Source: Pelagicoccus enzymogenes
Lineage (GTDB): Bacteria > Verrucomicrobiota > Verrucomicrobiia > Opitutales > Opitutaceae
Assembly (NCBI RefSeq): GCF_014803405.1
Contig: NZ_JACYFG010000017.1
Span: 1 to 35,020 of the forward strand
Length of the DNA: 35,020 nt
Direction: 5' to 3'
Shown: in pieces, positions 10,101-18,084 of the stretch
Position numbering within the stretch: the stretch's first letter is position 1
Layout: each line of letters starts with the position of its first letter
Translations under genes and position numbers: made by a program
Notes under the pieces: generated by a model
What the model was told of the DNA's origin: nothing
Seen by the model: the letters and a program-made list of their open reading frames with translations, nothing else
Database searches by the model: none

Positions 10101-13100
10101 GCCGTGGTATTGGTGAACAATCCGCCCAGCGTCTCGATCAGTTTCCCGAGCGATGGCGCTTACCTGCCGTCTGGCGAGGTGGTGACGATCACAGCTGAGG
10201 CTGACGATGGGGTGGGTAGCATTGCCGCGGTAGACTTCTTCGAAGGCGAAACCCTTCTCGGGAGCGACACGGAAGCACCCTATGCGGTCGACTGGTCGAG
10301 CGAGGTGGAGGGACCGTACTCCTTCTTCGCAGTGGCGACCGATAACCGCGGCGCCTCCACCCAATCCCAGCCTGTGGAGCTGATTGTGAACCCAGCTGGC
10401 TACAGCGTTGTTTATCAAGCGGAAGACGCGACGCTAAGCGGCGACTCTGTTGCGGAATCCTCGAACGACGGTTTCAATGGAACGGGATACGTGAACTCGC
10501 CGACGGATGGAGGTTCCATCCTGTTTGAAAACGTAGATGGCGGTTCGGGCAGCATGGCGATCTTGCGTATCCGTTACGTGCTCGGAGCGGCTGCGTCTCG
10601 TACGGGTAGCCTGACCGTCAACGGCATGACTCAGAGTATCGAGTTTCCACCTACAGGTAGTTGGACGACCTACGCGACGATGGATCTGCCGTTCCCGTTC
10701 GACGCAATGGAGTCGAACACGATCGAGATTCGCTCGACCGGAGAGGATCTTGCCAATATCGATGAGATCGCGGTGCTTGGCTTGCAAAGCGAAGCGGATC
10801 GCACCTACCACGCGGAAAACGCTTATGCGGAAAACGTTTCACTGGAAACGAACAACCTCGGCTACAACGGAACCGGTTTCTACAATTTCCCAAGCGCTGA
10901 CGGAATTCTCGAATTCCGCGATATCGACGGCGGTATTGGCGGAACCATTACAATGCGAGTTCGCTATGCTCTGGGAGCTTCCGGCTCTCGCGTAGGCACT
11001 CTCACCATCAATGGCGTTGAATCGCCCATCGACTTCCCATCGACGGGAGGCTGGACCAATTACGACACGATTGAGTTGAGCGTCAGCTTGTTGGCAGGTC
11101 CGCAAAACACTATCCGGATTGCCTCCATCGGAAACGACCTTGGGAACGTCGACGAAATCGTGCTTTCGGGAATCACTCCTAACGATATCCCGGAGGTTAC
11201 GCTTTTGACGCCGACCGATCTTGAACAGGATCCCGCGACCCTGTTCCTCGTGGGCGATTCCACGGTGGCCTCCTACGGTAGCAGTTCCTATCCGCAGCGA
11301 GGCTGGGGGCAAGAGTTGCAAGCCTTTCTGTTCGATGGCGAATTCGAGGTAGTCAATCGAGCCCGCGGGGGACGCAGCTCGCGCAGCTACATCGAAGAAG
11401 GCCTCTGGGACAACGTAAAGGCAGAGCTTTCCCCGGGCGATTACCTGATGGTCCAGTTTGGCCACAACGACCGGGACTGGTCGAAGGAAGAGCGCTACAC
11501 GCCACCTGAAGACTACAAGGTTTACCTCGCCCAGTACGTCAACGAGGCGAGGGCGCTCGGAGTGGAGCCCATCCTCGTGACTCCCATGGTGATGAACGCC
11601 TGGAGAAATGGGGCCATGCGTAACGTATTCACCGAGTCAGGAAACGACTATGCAGGCTCGATGAAAGAAGTGGCGGCCGAACTTGGGGTTCCCCTGGTGG
11701 ATCTCAATGCCAAGTCGCATGCCTTCTTCAGCGCGCTTGATTACGACACCGCAGGCCGTTTCTACTTCAACACGTATGTAGCGGGTGAATACCCGAACTT
11801 CCCGAACGGTAGCGGCGACGGGACCCACTTCCAGGAGATGGGCGCCTTGCTCATGGCCAAGATGATCGCCGAGGGGCTTCGCGAGCTGCAAGCTGATCCA
11901 GTCGCGGGCGTCCTTGCCGACGCTTTGACCGCCCAGTATCCGATCTCGATCAAGGCCAACGATCCTTCTCTCGGTCGCGTTTCGCTGAGCACGGAGCTTC
12001 CGGAAGGCGTGCAAGTGACTTTGAAAGCGCTGGCTGCCGAAGGGCAAAGTTTCGTCAGTTGGAAAGACGGCCAAAACAATCCAGTTACGGAAGAGAACAT
12101 CCACACGTTTGAGATGGGTCCCGAGGCAGCGTCGTTTATCGCTTACTTCAACGACGAGACTCCAGTTGGTCCACCGGCTCCAGGCGTGAAGCTTCCTGCA
12201 GGAGTAAACGCGACCGCAGGTTGGAAGCTGGGAGACCTGATGACTTTCACTGCGGAAGCGAGTGACCCGGACGGGGAAATCGTGAAAGTCGAGTACTTCG
12301 CCCGCGATACGCGCATCAAGATCGGGGAAGCTACGGAAGCTCCTTATACCTTCGACTGGATCGTGGAAGGCGGTACCTACGATGTCTGGGCGGAAGCCAT
12401 CGACAACCACGGCGCCCGCGGAGAGTCCGAGCCTTACTCCGTCAGCATCGATATTCTCAACGAGGTGCCAACGGTCGCGATCTCTAGGCCGTCCACGGGT
12501 GAGGTATTCGTGGAAGGGGAGAGCTTGATTATCGAGGCCTTGGCCAGCGATCCGGATGGCTCGATCCTACGTGTCGACTTCTACGCGGACGGCGAGTTGC
12601 TCGGGTCGGATAGTGAAGCTCCGTATTCAATGAATTGGGACAACCTGGAAGCGGGACCTCGCACCGTAGCCGTTCAGGCCGTAGACAACTTTGGCGAAGC
12701 GTCCAGCCTAGTGGAGCGAGCGGTAGGCGTGCTCTTCTCGGAGGGCGGTTCTTTGATCCAAGAGGCGGAAGACGGCATCCTTAGCGGAAACTTCGTCGTG
12801 ATTGACGATGAAGCAGCCAGCGGCGGAAAAGCGGTCGATGCGATTGGTGGATCTGGTCAGGATTGGGTCGAGTTCCGCTTCAACGTGGAAGTCGCTGGCT
12901 TCTACCACATCCGCACCCTCGTACGAGCGATTGATGGTACGCATGATTCCATGTTCGTGACCATCGATGGAGATACCGCGACAGAGCACACTTGGGATAC
13001 GGCCCGTTCGTCTGCCTTCATCGAAGACTACGTGAAGAATCGTCGCGGCGAAGATCCGGTCGAAGTCCTTTTGGAAGCCGGCGCCCATGTGGTTCGTTTC

Positions 13101-16064
13101 AGCTACCGTGAAAACCTGCAGCTTGATCTTGTCGAGCTGAAGCTCGATCGCGAGCGACCTGCGAACTTCGCCCCTGAGGTTGCCATCAACCAACCCACTG
13201 CGGGGCATGTTTTTGCGGCTGGCGAGTCAATCGAGCTCTCAGCGACCGCGGCCGACGCCGATGGGGAGGTTGCTCGCGTGGAGTACTACGTGAACGGCTC
13301 CAAGATCGGAGAAGCGAGCGTGGCTCCGTATTCATTAATCTGGGACGGTGCTGAAAGTGGCAATCACAGCCTCGTGGCGATTGCCACCGACGACCAAGGG
13401 GCCAGCGCCACTTCCGAACCGGTTGAAATCTCGGTCCTGTTCGCAAGCGGGGGTGAATCTTCCCAAGAGGCGGAAGGAGCCGTAGCTGTTGGTTTGATTA
13501 CGGTGGTGGACGATGCTGGCGCCAGCGGCGGTCAGTTCATGGCGTTCCATGACCCGGAGGCCACGGGCATCCAGTCGGGCGTTGCCTACCAGATCGTAAA
13601 CTTGGGCAGCGGACACGCGGTCGAAGCGAATGGTCGGGCTGTCTCCCAAGCGGTTGTCGATGGTTCGGCCGCTCAAAAGTGGATACTCACCGAGAACGCT
13701 GACGGATACTACAGTGTCATTTCCGTGGAGACGGGCGAGGCGCTGGACGAGTACCGCGGCGGATCGACCAATGTGGGGACTTGGACTTTCGGCGGGGCCT
13801 CCAACCAACAGTGGGGATTCGTGGAGGACGGTGGCGCCTACATCGTGAGCGCCCGGAGCAGTTCCAACGTGTTGTCGGTGGAAGAGCCGATGGATGCTGA
13901 TGGATCGAATGTCTACCGTACGGCCGACGGCGGCAGCGATTACCAGCGCTGGGCGCTGGTCGCGGCAAGCAGTGGAAGTGGGCCTGAATCGAACTACTTG
14001 GAATTCCGTTTCAACGTGGAAGAGGCCGAAACCTACAACCTATCGGTCACTTACCGAGCGCTCGATGAGAACCGCAATTCGGTCTACGTCTCCGTAGACG
14101 GAGGGCCTGCGGACCAGTACCTCTGGGAAATGCCGCTGACAAGCGGTTTCGAATCGGCGCTCGTTACTCCAGTCGGCCAGGATGAAACGCTTGAGCTGGA
14201 ATTGGCCGCTGGGCCTCATGTCGTGCGACTTGGATACAGCGAACCCGTTGACATAGACCAGGTGGAGCTGGTGCTCGATCCAGATATCGGAAACGGCCGT
14301 ACTTACCAGTTCGTCAACGTCGGCAGCGGCAAGGCGCTGCAGTCTACGAGTCGCGCGGTCACGCAGGGCGACAACCTGTTTGCCGATTCGCAACAGTGGG
14401 TCGTTGAGGAACTCTCCGAAGGGGAATACAGCATTATCCTGAAAGGCACCTCCGAAGGATTGGACCACTATATCAACGATGGCAACATCGGCACTTGGAC
14501 CTTCAACGCGTCCAAGCCGAACCAACGTTGGAGAATCGTCGAGGTGGAAGCGGGCAAGTACACGCTGTCGCCGGTCGATAGCGATGCGTCCATCGTAGCC
14601 AGCGTCTCGTCGACTGCGGACGGCGCCAATGTCGCTCCCGCTGCCTACGTCGCAGATCCGCTCCAGCAATGGCTGATCGTGGCTCCGGGCGTTGCGGAAC
14701 CCAAGGCCCATACCATCTACACGATTGGCGACTCCACGGTCGCGAATTACAGCGCCGGCTACTACCCGCAAACCGGATGGGGGCAGGTCCTCGGCGGTTT
14801 CTTCGACCCTGAGGTGGAAGTGAAGAACCGGGCGATCGGCGGCACGAGCTCGCGCAGCTTCTACAACAACCATTGGGCGACGGTGCGCGACGAGTTGAAA
14901 GAGGGAGACTTCGTCCTGATTGGCTTTGGCATCAACGACCGGGCGGCTGACGAGGAGCGAAATACCACGGGGGAGGAATTCAAGGAGTTCCTGACTCTGT
15001 TCGCTGCGGAAACGCAAGCAGCGGGAGCGATCCCTGTATTGGTTTCTACAGTACGGCGCAATGCGTGGAATGGAGAGTGGAACGGGGGAGACCCGACCAC
15101 GCTGTATGATTCCTACCACGAGCATCCAGTGATGACTCGGGAGCTAGCGGGAGAACTCGGATTGCCCTTGATCGATCTCGACCTCGAGGCGGGCATTCTC
15201 ATGGAGTCGCTGGGACCAGACTACACGGGCCCCTTCATGTACATGAACCTAGGTGCGGACGAATACCCGATCGGCGCCAAGGCCGATGACGTTCATTTCC
15301 AGGAAATGGGAGCCATCGAGATGGCGCGACTGGTGGTCGAAGGTATCGAATCTCTCGATACGGATCCGAATGTGAGCGCCTTGATCGAATGGATCGAGCC
15401 ATCTTACGAAGTGGCGGTGAGCAGCAACGACGCCTCCATGGGAATCGTCACGCGCACCGCGAGCTACCCCGAGGGTACGAACGTTACCGTCAAGGCCTTG
15501 CCCGCCGATGGATACGAGTTGGTTCATTGGGAAGATGCGAGCGGCGCGGTGGTGTCCACCGATGCCCTTATGATCTTCACGATGGGCGCCGAGCCGCTCA
15601 GCTTCCACGCGGTTTTCGGCGAGTCAGCTCCGGTTGAGCCGGATGCGGCGACGGGTATCCTTCCCGGCGAAACCTACACCATTGCGAACCTTGGAAGCGG
15701 GCTTCAGCTGCAGAACGCCTCCGGGCGCGAGGTCACTCAAGGCGCGGAGTCCGGGGCCGCTAACCAGACCTTTGTCCTAAGCAAGCTCGAAGACGGTTAC
15801 TGGACAGTCACCTCGGTGGCGAACTCGGAAAATTTGGATACCTACAACGGCAACCAAGTGGGGACCTACGTTGCGAGCCCCACAAACCCCAACCAGAATT
15901 GGACGATCGTCCTCGAGGGAGGGGCCTACCGTTTCGAATCGCGCTCAAGAGTCGGAAGCGTGTTGTCGGTTGACGGCGACAGCCTCGACGACGGGGCCAA
16001 TGTCGGTTGGACGGCGGACGCGGGGAGCGACTTCCAGCGCTGGACGCTGTCGATCGTAGAATGA
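7200..16064 (+). CDS. Giant secreted rhamnogalacturonan lyase / bi-acetylesterase
   Basis: A 2954-residue exported enzyme. The signal peptide is at about 1-28. A PL11 rhamnogalacturonan lyase spans about 30-660: LEYLDRGVVAVK, SWRLL, and calcium-type DLDGDG/DVDGDG loops as in YesW/YesX. Then follow Ig-like 668-755, CBM35-like 755-885, Ig-like 884-970 and 974-1065, CBM35-like 1069-1197 and 1202-1327, CE12 acetylesterase 1344-1568 (GDST, GGRSSRS, FGHND, DGTHF), InlB-like 1579-1654, Ig-like 1659-1756 and 1757-1849, CBM 1852-1984, Ig-like 1989-2080, a CBM split by a ricin-type domain (about 2085-2360), ricin-type 2364-2497, a second CE12 2502-2721 (GDST, GGTSSRS, FGIND, DDVHF), InlB-like 2734-2812 and ricin-type 2817-2954. 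Predicted role: deacetylation and eliminative cleavage of rhamnogalacturonan I. No membrane anchor or sorting tail is seen. Domain edges are approximate. Confidence 0.9.
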   Translation: MFRTPRLIRGIATALTAFSAILIAQTYAQPHQLEYLDRGVVAVKANESQIYVSWRLLVSDPETVGFNVYRSSGGEPAVRLNGSPLYATTDYMDSAADLAVDNTYFVRTVVDGVELAASRSFEIAANAPVQQYLSLPLQIPEGGTTPDGVNYSYSANDLSVGDLDGDGRYEIVVKWYPSNAKDNAQSGHTGNCLLDAYTLEGELLWRIDLGVNIRSGSHYTQFIVYDLDGDGIAELACRTAEGSKDASGAFVAAPENWFGEVPPIDHTADRRNSSGYILDGPEFLTVYDGRTGLELSSTLYEPQRVPGTFFPSPAETEAIWGDGYGNRIDRFLGTVAYLDGERPSLVMCRGYYTGRNGVPGRTVLAAYDWRDGALTKRWVFDTYNNPENDAYRGQGAHSLTVGDVDGDGRDEIVYGACAIDDDGTGLYSTGIGHGDALHLSDMDPDRPGLEVWMPHESPSSYGEYGSELHDAGTGEVIFGVSGEGSDVGRGAAADIDPRYRGYETWASRGGMHSIAGQSIETNGLPSMNFLVWWDADPLRELLDGTRIDKWNWDLGQRELMFTDTGIASNNGTKATPALSADIYGDWREEVIWRSTDSSELRIYSTVIPAVSRMTTLMHDRQYRIAISWQNVAYNQPPHPSFFVGHGMATPPKPDYYFASSNQAPFVSMVSPSEGAVFEEGEVASLVAEASDADGVVEQVDFFQNNSFLGMDLSDPYTALWDAASGGSYLLRAVATDDDGAQSISLPVTVTVGHTETHDEATASMGWTPLQSSLEGYRGDGYLAFSRPWHFIEFTNLDGGLLAGEKTLRIRYSAGRPGMNPCFLTVNGVRQMIQLPSTGSWTEWATFEVKVPLNSGAVNTVRLQARGGQTMVDELTVAGIVRNQDPELQLIAPADGMTFAEGVDIQIRVEAQDIGGEIASVEFFAGELSLGSVSEAPYQLVWNDVGEGLYALKATATDDLGATAESAEAVVLVNNPPSVSISFPSDGAYLPSGEVVTITAEADDGVGSIAAVDFFEGETLLGSDTEAPYAVDWSSEVEGPYSFFAVATDNRGASTQSQPVELIVNPAGYSVVYQAEDATLSGDSVAESSNDGFNGTGYVNSPTDGGSILFENVDGGSGSMAILRIRYVLGAAASRTGSLTVNGMTQSIEFPPTGSWTTYATMDLPFPFDAMESNTIEIRSTGEDLANIDEIAVLGLQSEADRTYHAENAYAENVSLETNNLGYNGTGFYNFPSADGILEFRDIDGGIGGTITMRVRYALGASGSRVGTLTINGVESPIDFPSTGGWTNYDTIELSVSLLAGPQNTIRIASIGNDLGNVDEIVLSGITPNDIPEVTLLTPTDLEQDPATLFLVGDSTVASYGSSSYPQRGWGQELQAFLFDGEFEVVNRARGGRSSRSYIEEGLWDNVKAELSPGDYLMVQFGHNDRDWSKEERYTPPEDYKVYLAQYVNEARALGVEPILVTPMVMNAWRNGAMRNVFTESGNDYAGSMKEVAAELGVPLVDLNAKSHAFFSALDYDTAGRFYFNTYVAGEYPNFPNGSGDGTHFQEMGALLMAKMIAEGLRELQADPVAGVLADALTAQYPISIKANDPSLGRVSLSTELPEGVQVTLKALAAEGQSFVSWKDGQNNPVTEENIHTFEMGPEAASFIAYFNDETPVGPPAPGVKLPAGVNATAGWKLGDLMTFTAEASDPDGEIVKVEYFARDTRIKIGEATEAPYTFDWIVEGGTYDVWAEAIDNHGARGESEPYSVSIDILNEVPTVAISRPSTGEVFVEGESLIIEALASDPDGSILRVDFYADGELLGSDSEAPYSMNWDNLEAGPRTVAVQAVDNFGEASSLVERAVGVLFSEGGSLIQEAEDGILSGNFVVIDDEAASGGKAVDAIGGSGQDWVEFRFNVEVAGFYHIRTLVRAIDGTHDSMFVTIDGDTATEHTWDTARSSAFIEDYVKNRRGEDPVEVLLEAGAHVVRFSYRENLQLDLVELKLDRERPANFAPEVAINQPTAGHVFAAGESIELSATAADADGEVARVEYYVNGSKIGEASVAPYSLIWDGAESGNHSLVAIATDDQGASATSEPVEISVLFASGGESSQEAEGAVAVGLITVVDDAGASGGQFMAFHDPEATGIQSGVAYQIVNLGSGHAVEANGRAVSQAVVDGSAAQKWILTENADGYYSVISVETGEALDEYRGGSTNVGTWTFGGASNQQWGFVEDGGAYIVSARSSSNVLSVEEPMDADGSNVYRTADGGSDYQRWALVAASSGSGPESNYLEFRFNVEEAETYNLSVTYRALDENRNSVYVSVDGGPADQYLWEMPLTSGFESALVTPVGQDETLELELAAGPHVVRLGYSEPVDIDQVELVLDPDIGNGRTYQFVNVGSGKALQSTSRAVTQGDNLFADSQQWVVEELSEGEYSIILKGTSEGLDHYINDGNIGTWTFNASKPNQRWRIVEVEAGKYTLSPVDSDASIVASVSSTADGANVAPAAYVADPLQQWLIVAPGVAEPKAHTIYTIGDSTVANYSAGYYPQTGWGQVLGGFFDPEVEVKNRAIGGTSSRSFYNNHWATVRDELKEGDFVLIGFGINDRAADEERNTTGEEFKEFLTLFAAETQAAGAIPVLVSTVRRNAWNGEWNGGDPTTLYDSYHEHPVMTRELAGELGLPLIDLDLEAGILMESLGPDYTGPFMYMNLGADEYPIGAKADDVHFQEMGAIEMARLVVEGIESLDTDPNVSALIEWIEPSYEVAVSSNDASMGIVTRTASYPEGTNVTVKALPADGYELVHWEDASGAVVSTDALMIFTMGAEPLSFHAVFGESAPVEPDAATGILPGETYTIANLGSGLQLQNASGREVTQGAESGAANQTFVLSKLEDGYWTVTSVANSENLDTYNGNQVGTYVASPTNPNQNWTIVLEGGAYRFESRSRVGSVLSVDGDSLDDGANVGWTADAGSDFQRWTLSIVE

Positions 16065-16084
16065 TTGCTTGCGAGAAAATGATT

Positions 16085-16110
16085 GGGACTGCCCCTGAGC
16101 GGGGAGTCCC
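16085..16110 (+). other. Strong intergenic hairpin, no T-run
   Basis: GGGACTGCCCC-TGAGC-GGGGAGTCCC pairs 10 bases with one bulged G. It sits 21 bases after the giant gene's stop and 28 bases before the next ATG. The missing T-run argues against a classical intrinsic terminator. It could end or protect the upstream mRNA 3' end, or attenuate read-through into the VPDSG protein. Confidence 0.5.
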
Positions 16111-16137
16111 GCCTTCGAATCCTATACCTACAACACA

Positions 16138-16731
16138 ATGAATATGAACTTAAAGAAACGCGCTCGGATTCTAGCGGGCGTACTCGCGGCGGGGATCGCT
16201 TGCTCCAGCGCCAGCGCCCTTAGCTTCACCTTTTCGCAAGGCGGTTTCGCGGAAGGAGCCACCCTGACGGGAAGCTTTTCTGGAGACGACGACAATGGAG
16301 ACGGTTACCTCTCCCACCTTCCGTTCGCTCTCCCAAGCGCGATCGAGGAGATCACGAGCTTCAGCCTCAGCTTTTCCGGCAACTCGCTGGTGGGGGCCTT
16401 CACGCTGGGGCTTTCGGAATTGGAGGGCCTCTCGTTCAAGCTAGGTGGGGACGCCTTGATTGGAAATGACTTCGATCCAGTGCTGGGCCCCGAGGGCTTG
16501 GCGGTCTTCGATGGGGCGACGGGGAGCTACTTTTTCGCAGGCGAGGTTTTCACCTCCCTCTCTGGAGCGCAGGGCGAGGTCGGAAACTTTTATTCTCTCT
16601 CGATGGACGTTTCCTCCAGCGGGGCTTCCGCGGTGGAGCAGGTTCCCGATGCGGGAAGTTCTGCGGCCTTGCTAGGGGGCGCCATGCTCGGGCTTTTGGC
16701 GATCGGCCGTCGTTGCTCGCGTAGCGGCTAA
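16138..16731 (+). CDS. Exported protein with VPDSG-type C-terminal sorting signal
   Basis: A 197-residue surface or exported protein. The N-terminal signal peptide (MNMNLKKRARILAGVLAAGI) is cleaved near SASA-LSF. The body is rich in Gly, Ser, Phe and Asp, with no recognised enzyme motif. The C terminus from residue 169 has the tripartite sorting layout: VPDAGSS, a hydrophobic helix (AALLGGAMLGLLAIG), then the basic cluster RRCSR. This is the VPDSG-CTERM variant of PEP-CTERM signals, expected to be processed by an exosortase; no exosortase gene is in the window. The motif reads VPDAG where the type sequence is VPDSG. The next gene starts 3 bases after its stop, so the two are probably co-transcribed. 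Confidence 0.75.
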   Translation: MNMNLKKRARILAGVLAAGIACSSASALSFTFSQGGFAEGATLTGSFSGDDDNGDGYLSHLPFALPSAIEEITSFSLSFSGNSLVGAFTLGLSELEGLSFKLGGDALIGNDFDPVLGPEGLAVFDGATGSYFFAGEVFTSLSGAQGEVGNFYSLSMDVSSSGASAVEQVPDAGSSAALLGGAMLGLLAIGRRCSRSG

Positions 16732-16734
16732 ACA

Positions 16735-17970
16735 ATGTCGGTCGTTGCGGGTAAGCTACGTTTTGCGGTGGTGAGCAGCCTTCTTTTTGGGGGCTGCTTG
16801 TTGTCGTTTGTTGCGGGGCGCTGGAGCGCTAGCGCAGGAACGGGGGAGTGGGGAGCAAGCCAGGCTCAACCAGGGCTGGAACGCGTTTCTACCGAGCCTC
16901 GTTCCTCTTTGCCTGCGCCCTCTGGTTCGATCCGGGCCACTCAGGACTCGGTCGAGGTCGAGTCGCTGGCCAGCCCGCCGGCGGAGCTCGAGCGGAATAC
17001 GCTCTTCGGAGCCTTGCTCGAGCGTCAGACCTTGGAACTGCGGGAATGGGCGGAGACCGATCCGCTAGGGGCCATGCGACGGGCGGGCTTGGCCCGTTTC
17101 AAGCAAGACAGGCTCAGCTTGCAGCGAGCGGCCCTAGAAGGCTGGGCCCGCCAAGACCCCTTGGCCGCAGCCCGATACGCGGCCGATTTCGCTCTGGAGG
17201 AGCGGGAAGGCGCTTTGTTCGCCGCTCTGCGCGGGGCGGCGATCGAGCCGGAGGGAGCCCTCCAGGTGATGGACTTTCTGGTGGAGGAGGCTGCCTTGGA
17301 GGGAGCGGCCCTGCGGCGCGCCAAATTGAGTTTGGTGTCGGCTCTCGCCCAGCACGGGCACTTCGGGGACGCGGTGGGCTTCGCCCGAGCGGAAGGGGAG
17401 GCCGCCCAGCGTGCGGTGTTGCTGGAAGCCGGCTTGTCCCAATGGGCCCGCTTTCAGCCCGAAGCGGCAGTTTCCAGCGCCATGTCCATCGACAATGCCC
17501 AGGAGCGCGAAGCCGCGTTTTCAGTGGTGACCGCGACTTGGGGCGGCGTTGATCCGGGGGGGCTGGCTGAGTTTGCGGATGAATTGCCGAAAGGCCGCCA
17601 GCGGTCGGAGGTCATGAGGCAGGCTTTGCAGCAGTGGGTTGCCCGCGCCCCGCTGGAGGCCGCGGAGTGGATGGAGGGGAGGGAACCCGCCGCGGAGTTG
17701 GACACCGGCGTGCTCGCCCTCGCCACTCATCCCTACCTGGCGGAGCGAAGCCCGCTGGTCGCGGTGAGTTGGGCGGAATCGCTTTGGGACGAAAATTTGC
17801 GGGCGAATACCTTGTCGCTGGTGGTGAAGCAATGGGCGGCCACGGATCGACGGGCCGCGATCGCCTACGTGAGAGAAAGTCCCGAAATTCCGCTTGCGGA
17901 ACGCCAGGAGCTGCTAGCCCTCTTCGGGGAGCCCAAGGAGTTTGGCATCGACGGGAGCTTGCAGCGGTAG
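16735..17970 (+). CDS. Membrane-anchored alpha-helical W..DP.AA repeat protein
   Basis: A 411-residue protein with one N-terminal transmembrane or signal-anchor segment (about 9-27, VVSSLLFGGCLLSFVAG), a short Ser/Pro-rich linker, then an almost purely helical domain rich in Ala, Glu and Arg. A degenerate unit recurs: WAETDPLGAMRRA, WARQDPLAAARYA, WARFQPEAAVSSA, WGGVDPGGLAEFA, WVARAPLEAAEWM, WAATDRRAAIAYV. The spacing is about 30-50 residues. This resembles HEAT/TPR-like solenoids seen in verrucomicrobial exported proteins. Function unknown; a scaffold or periplasmic protein-protein role is plausible. It starts 3 bases after the VPDSG protein's stop. Confidence 0.6.
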   Translation: MSVVAGKLRFAVVSSLLFGGCLLSFVAGRWSASAGTGEWGASQAQPGLERVSTEPRSSLPAPSGSIRATQDSVEVESLASPPAELERNTLFGALLERQTLELREWAETDPLGAMRRAGLARFKQDRLSLQRAALEGWARQDPLAAARYAADFALEEREGALFAALRGAAIEPEGALQVMDFLVEEAALEGAALRRAKLSLVSALAQHGHFGDAVGFARAEGEAAQRAVLLEAGLSQWARFQPEAAVSSAMSIDNAQEREAAFSVVTATWGGVDPGGLAEFADELPKGRQRSEVMRQALQQWVARAPLEAAEWMEGREPAAELDTGVLALATHPYLAERSPLVAVSWAESLWDENLRANTLSLVVKQWAATDRRAAIAYVRESPEIPLAERQELLALFGEPKEFGIDGSLQR

Positions 17971-18084
17971 ATTGGGCTGCTGCGGCGTTTTTTCCCGAGG
18001 AGCCTGGGGCGTTTCTAAGAGGTATTAGGCAAACTCTCGACTTGAAAGCGTATCGGGGAGCGCTCAACTTCATCCGCTTTTCGA

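Noticed and set aside
14040-15125. 361-residue minus-strand frame under the second acetylesterase
   Set aside because: The sense strand encodes recognisable ricin-type and SGNH modules; the antisense product has no domain.
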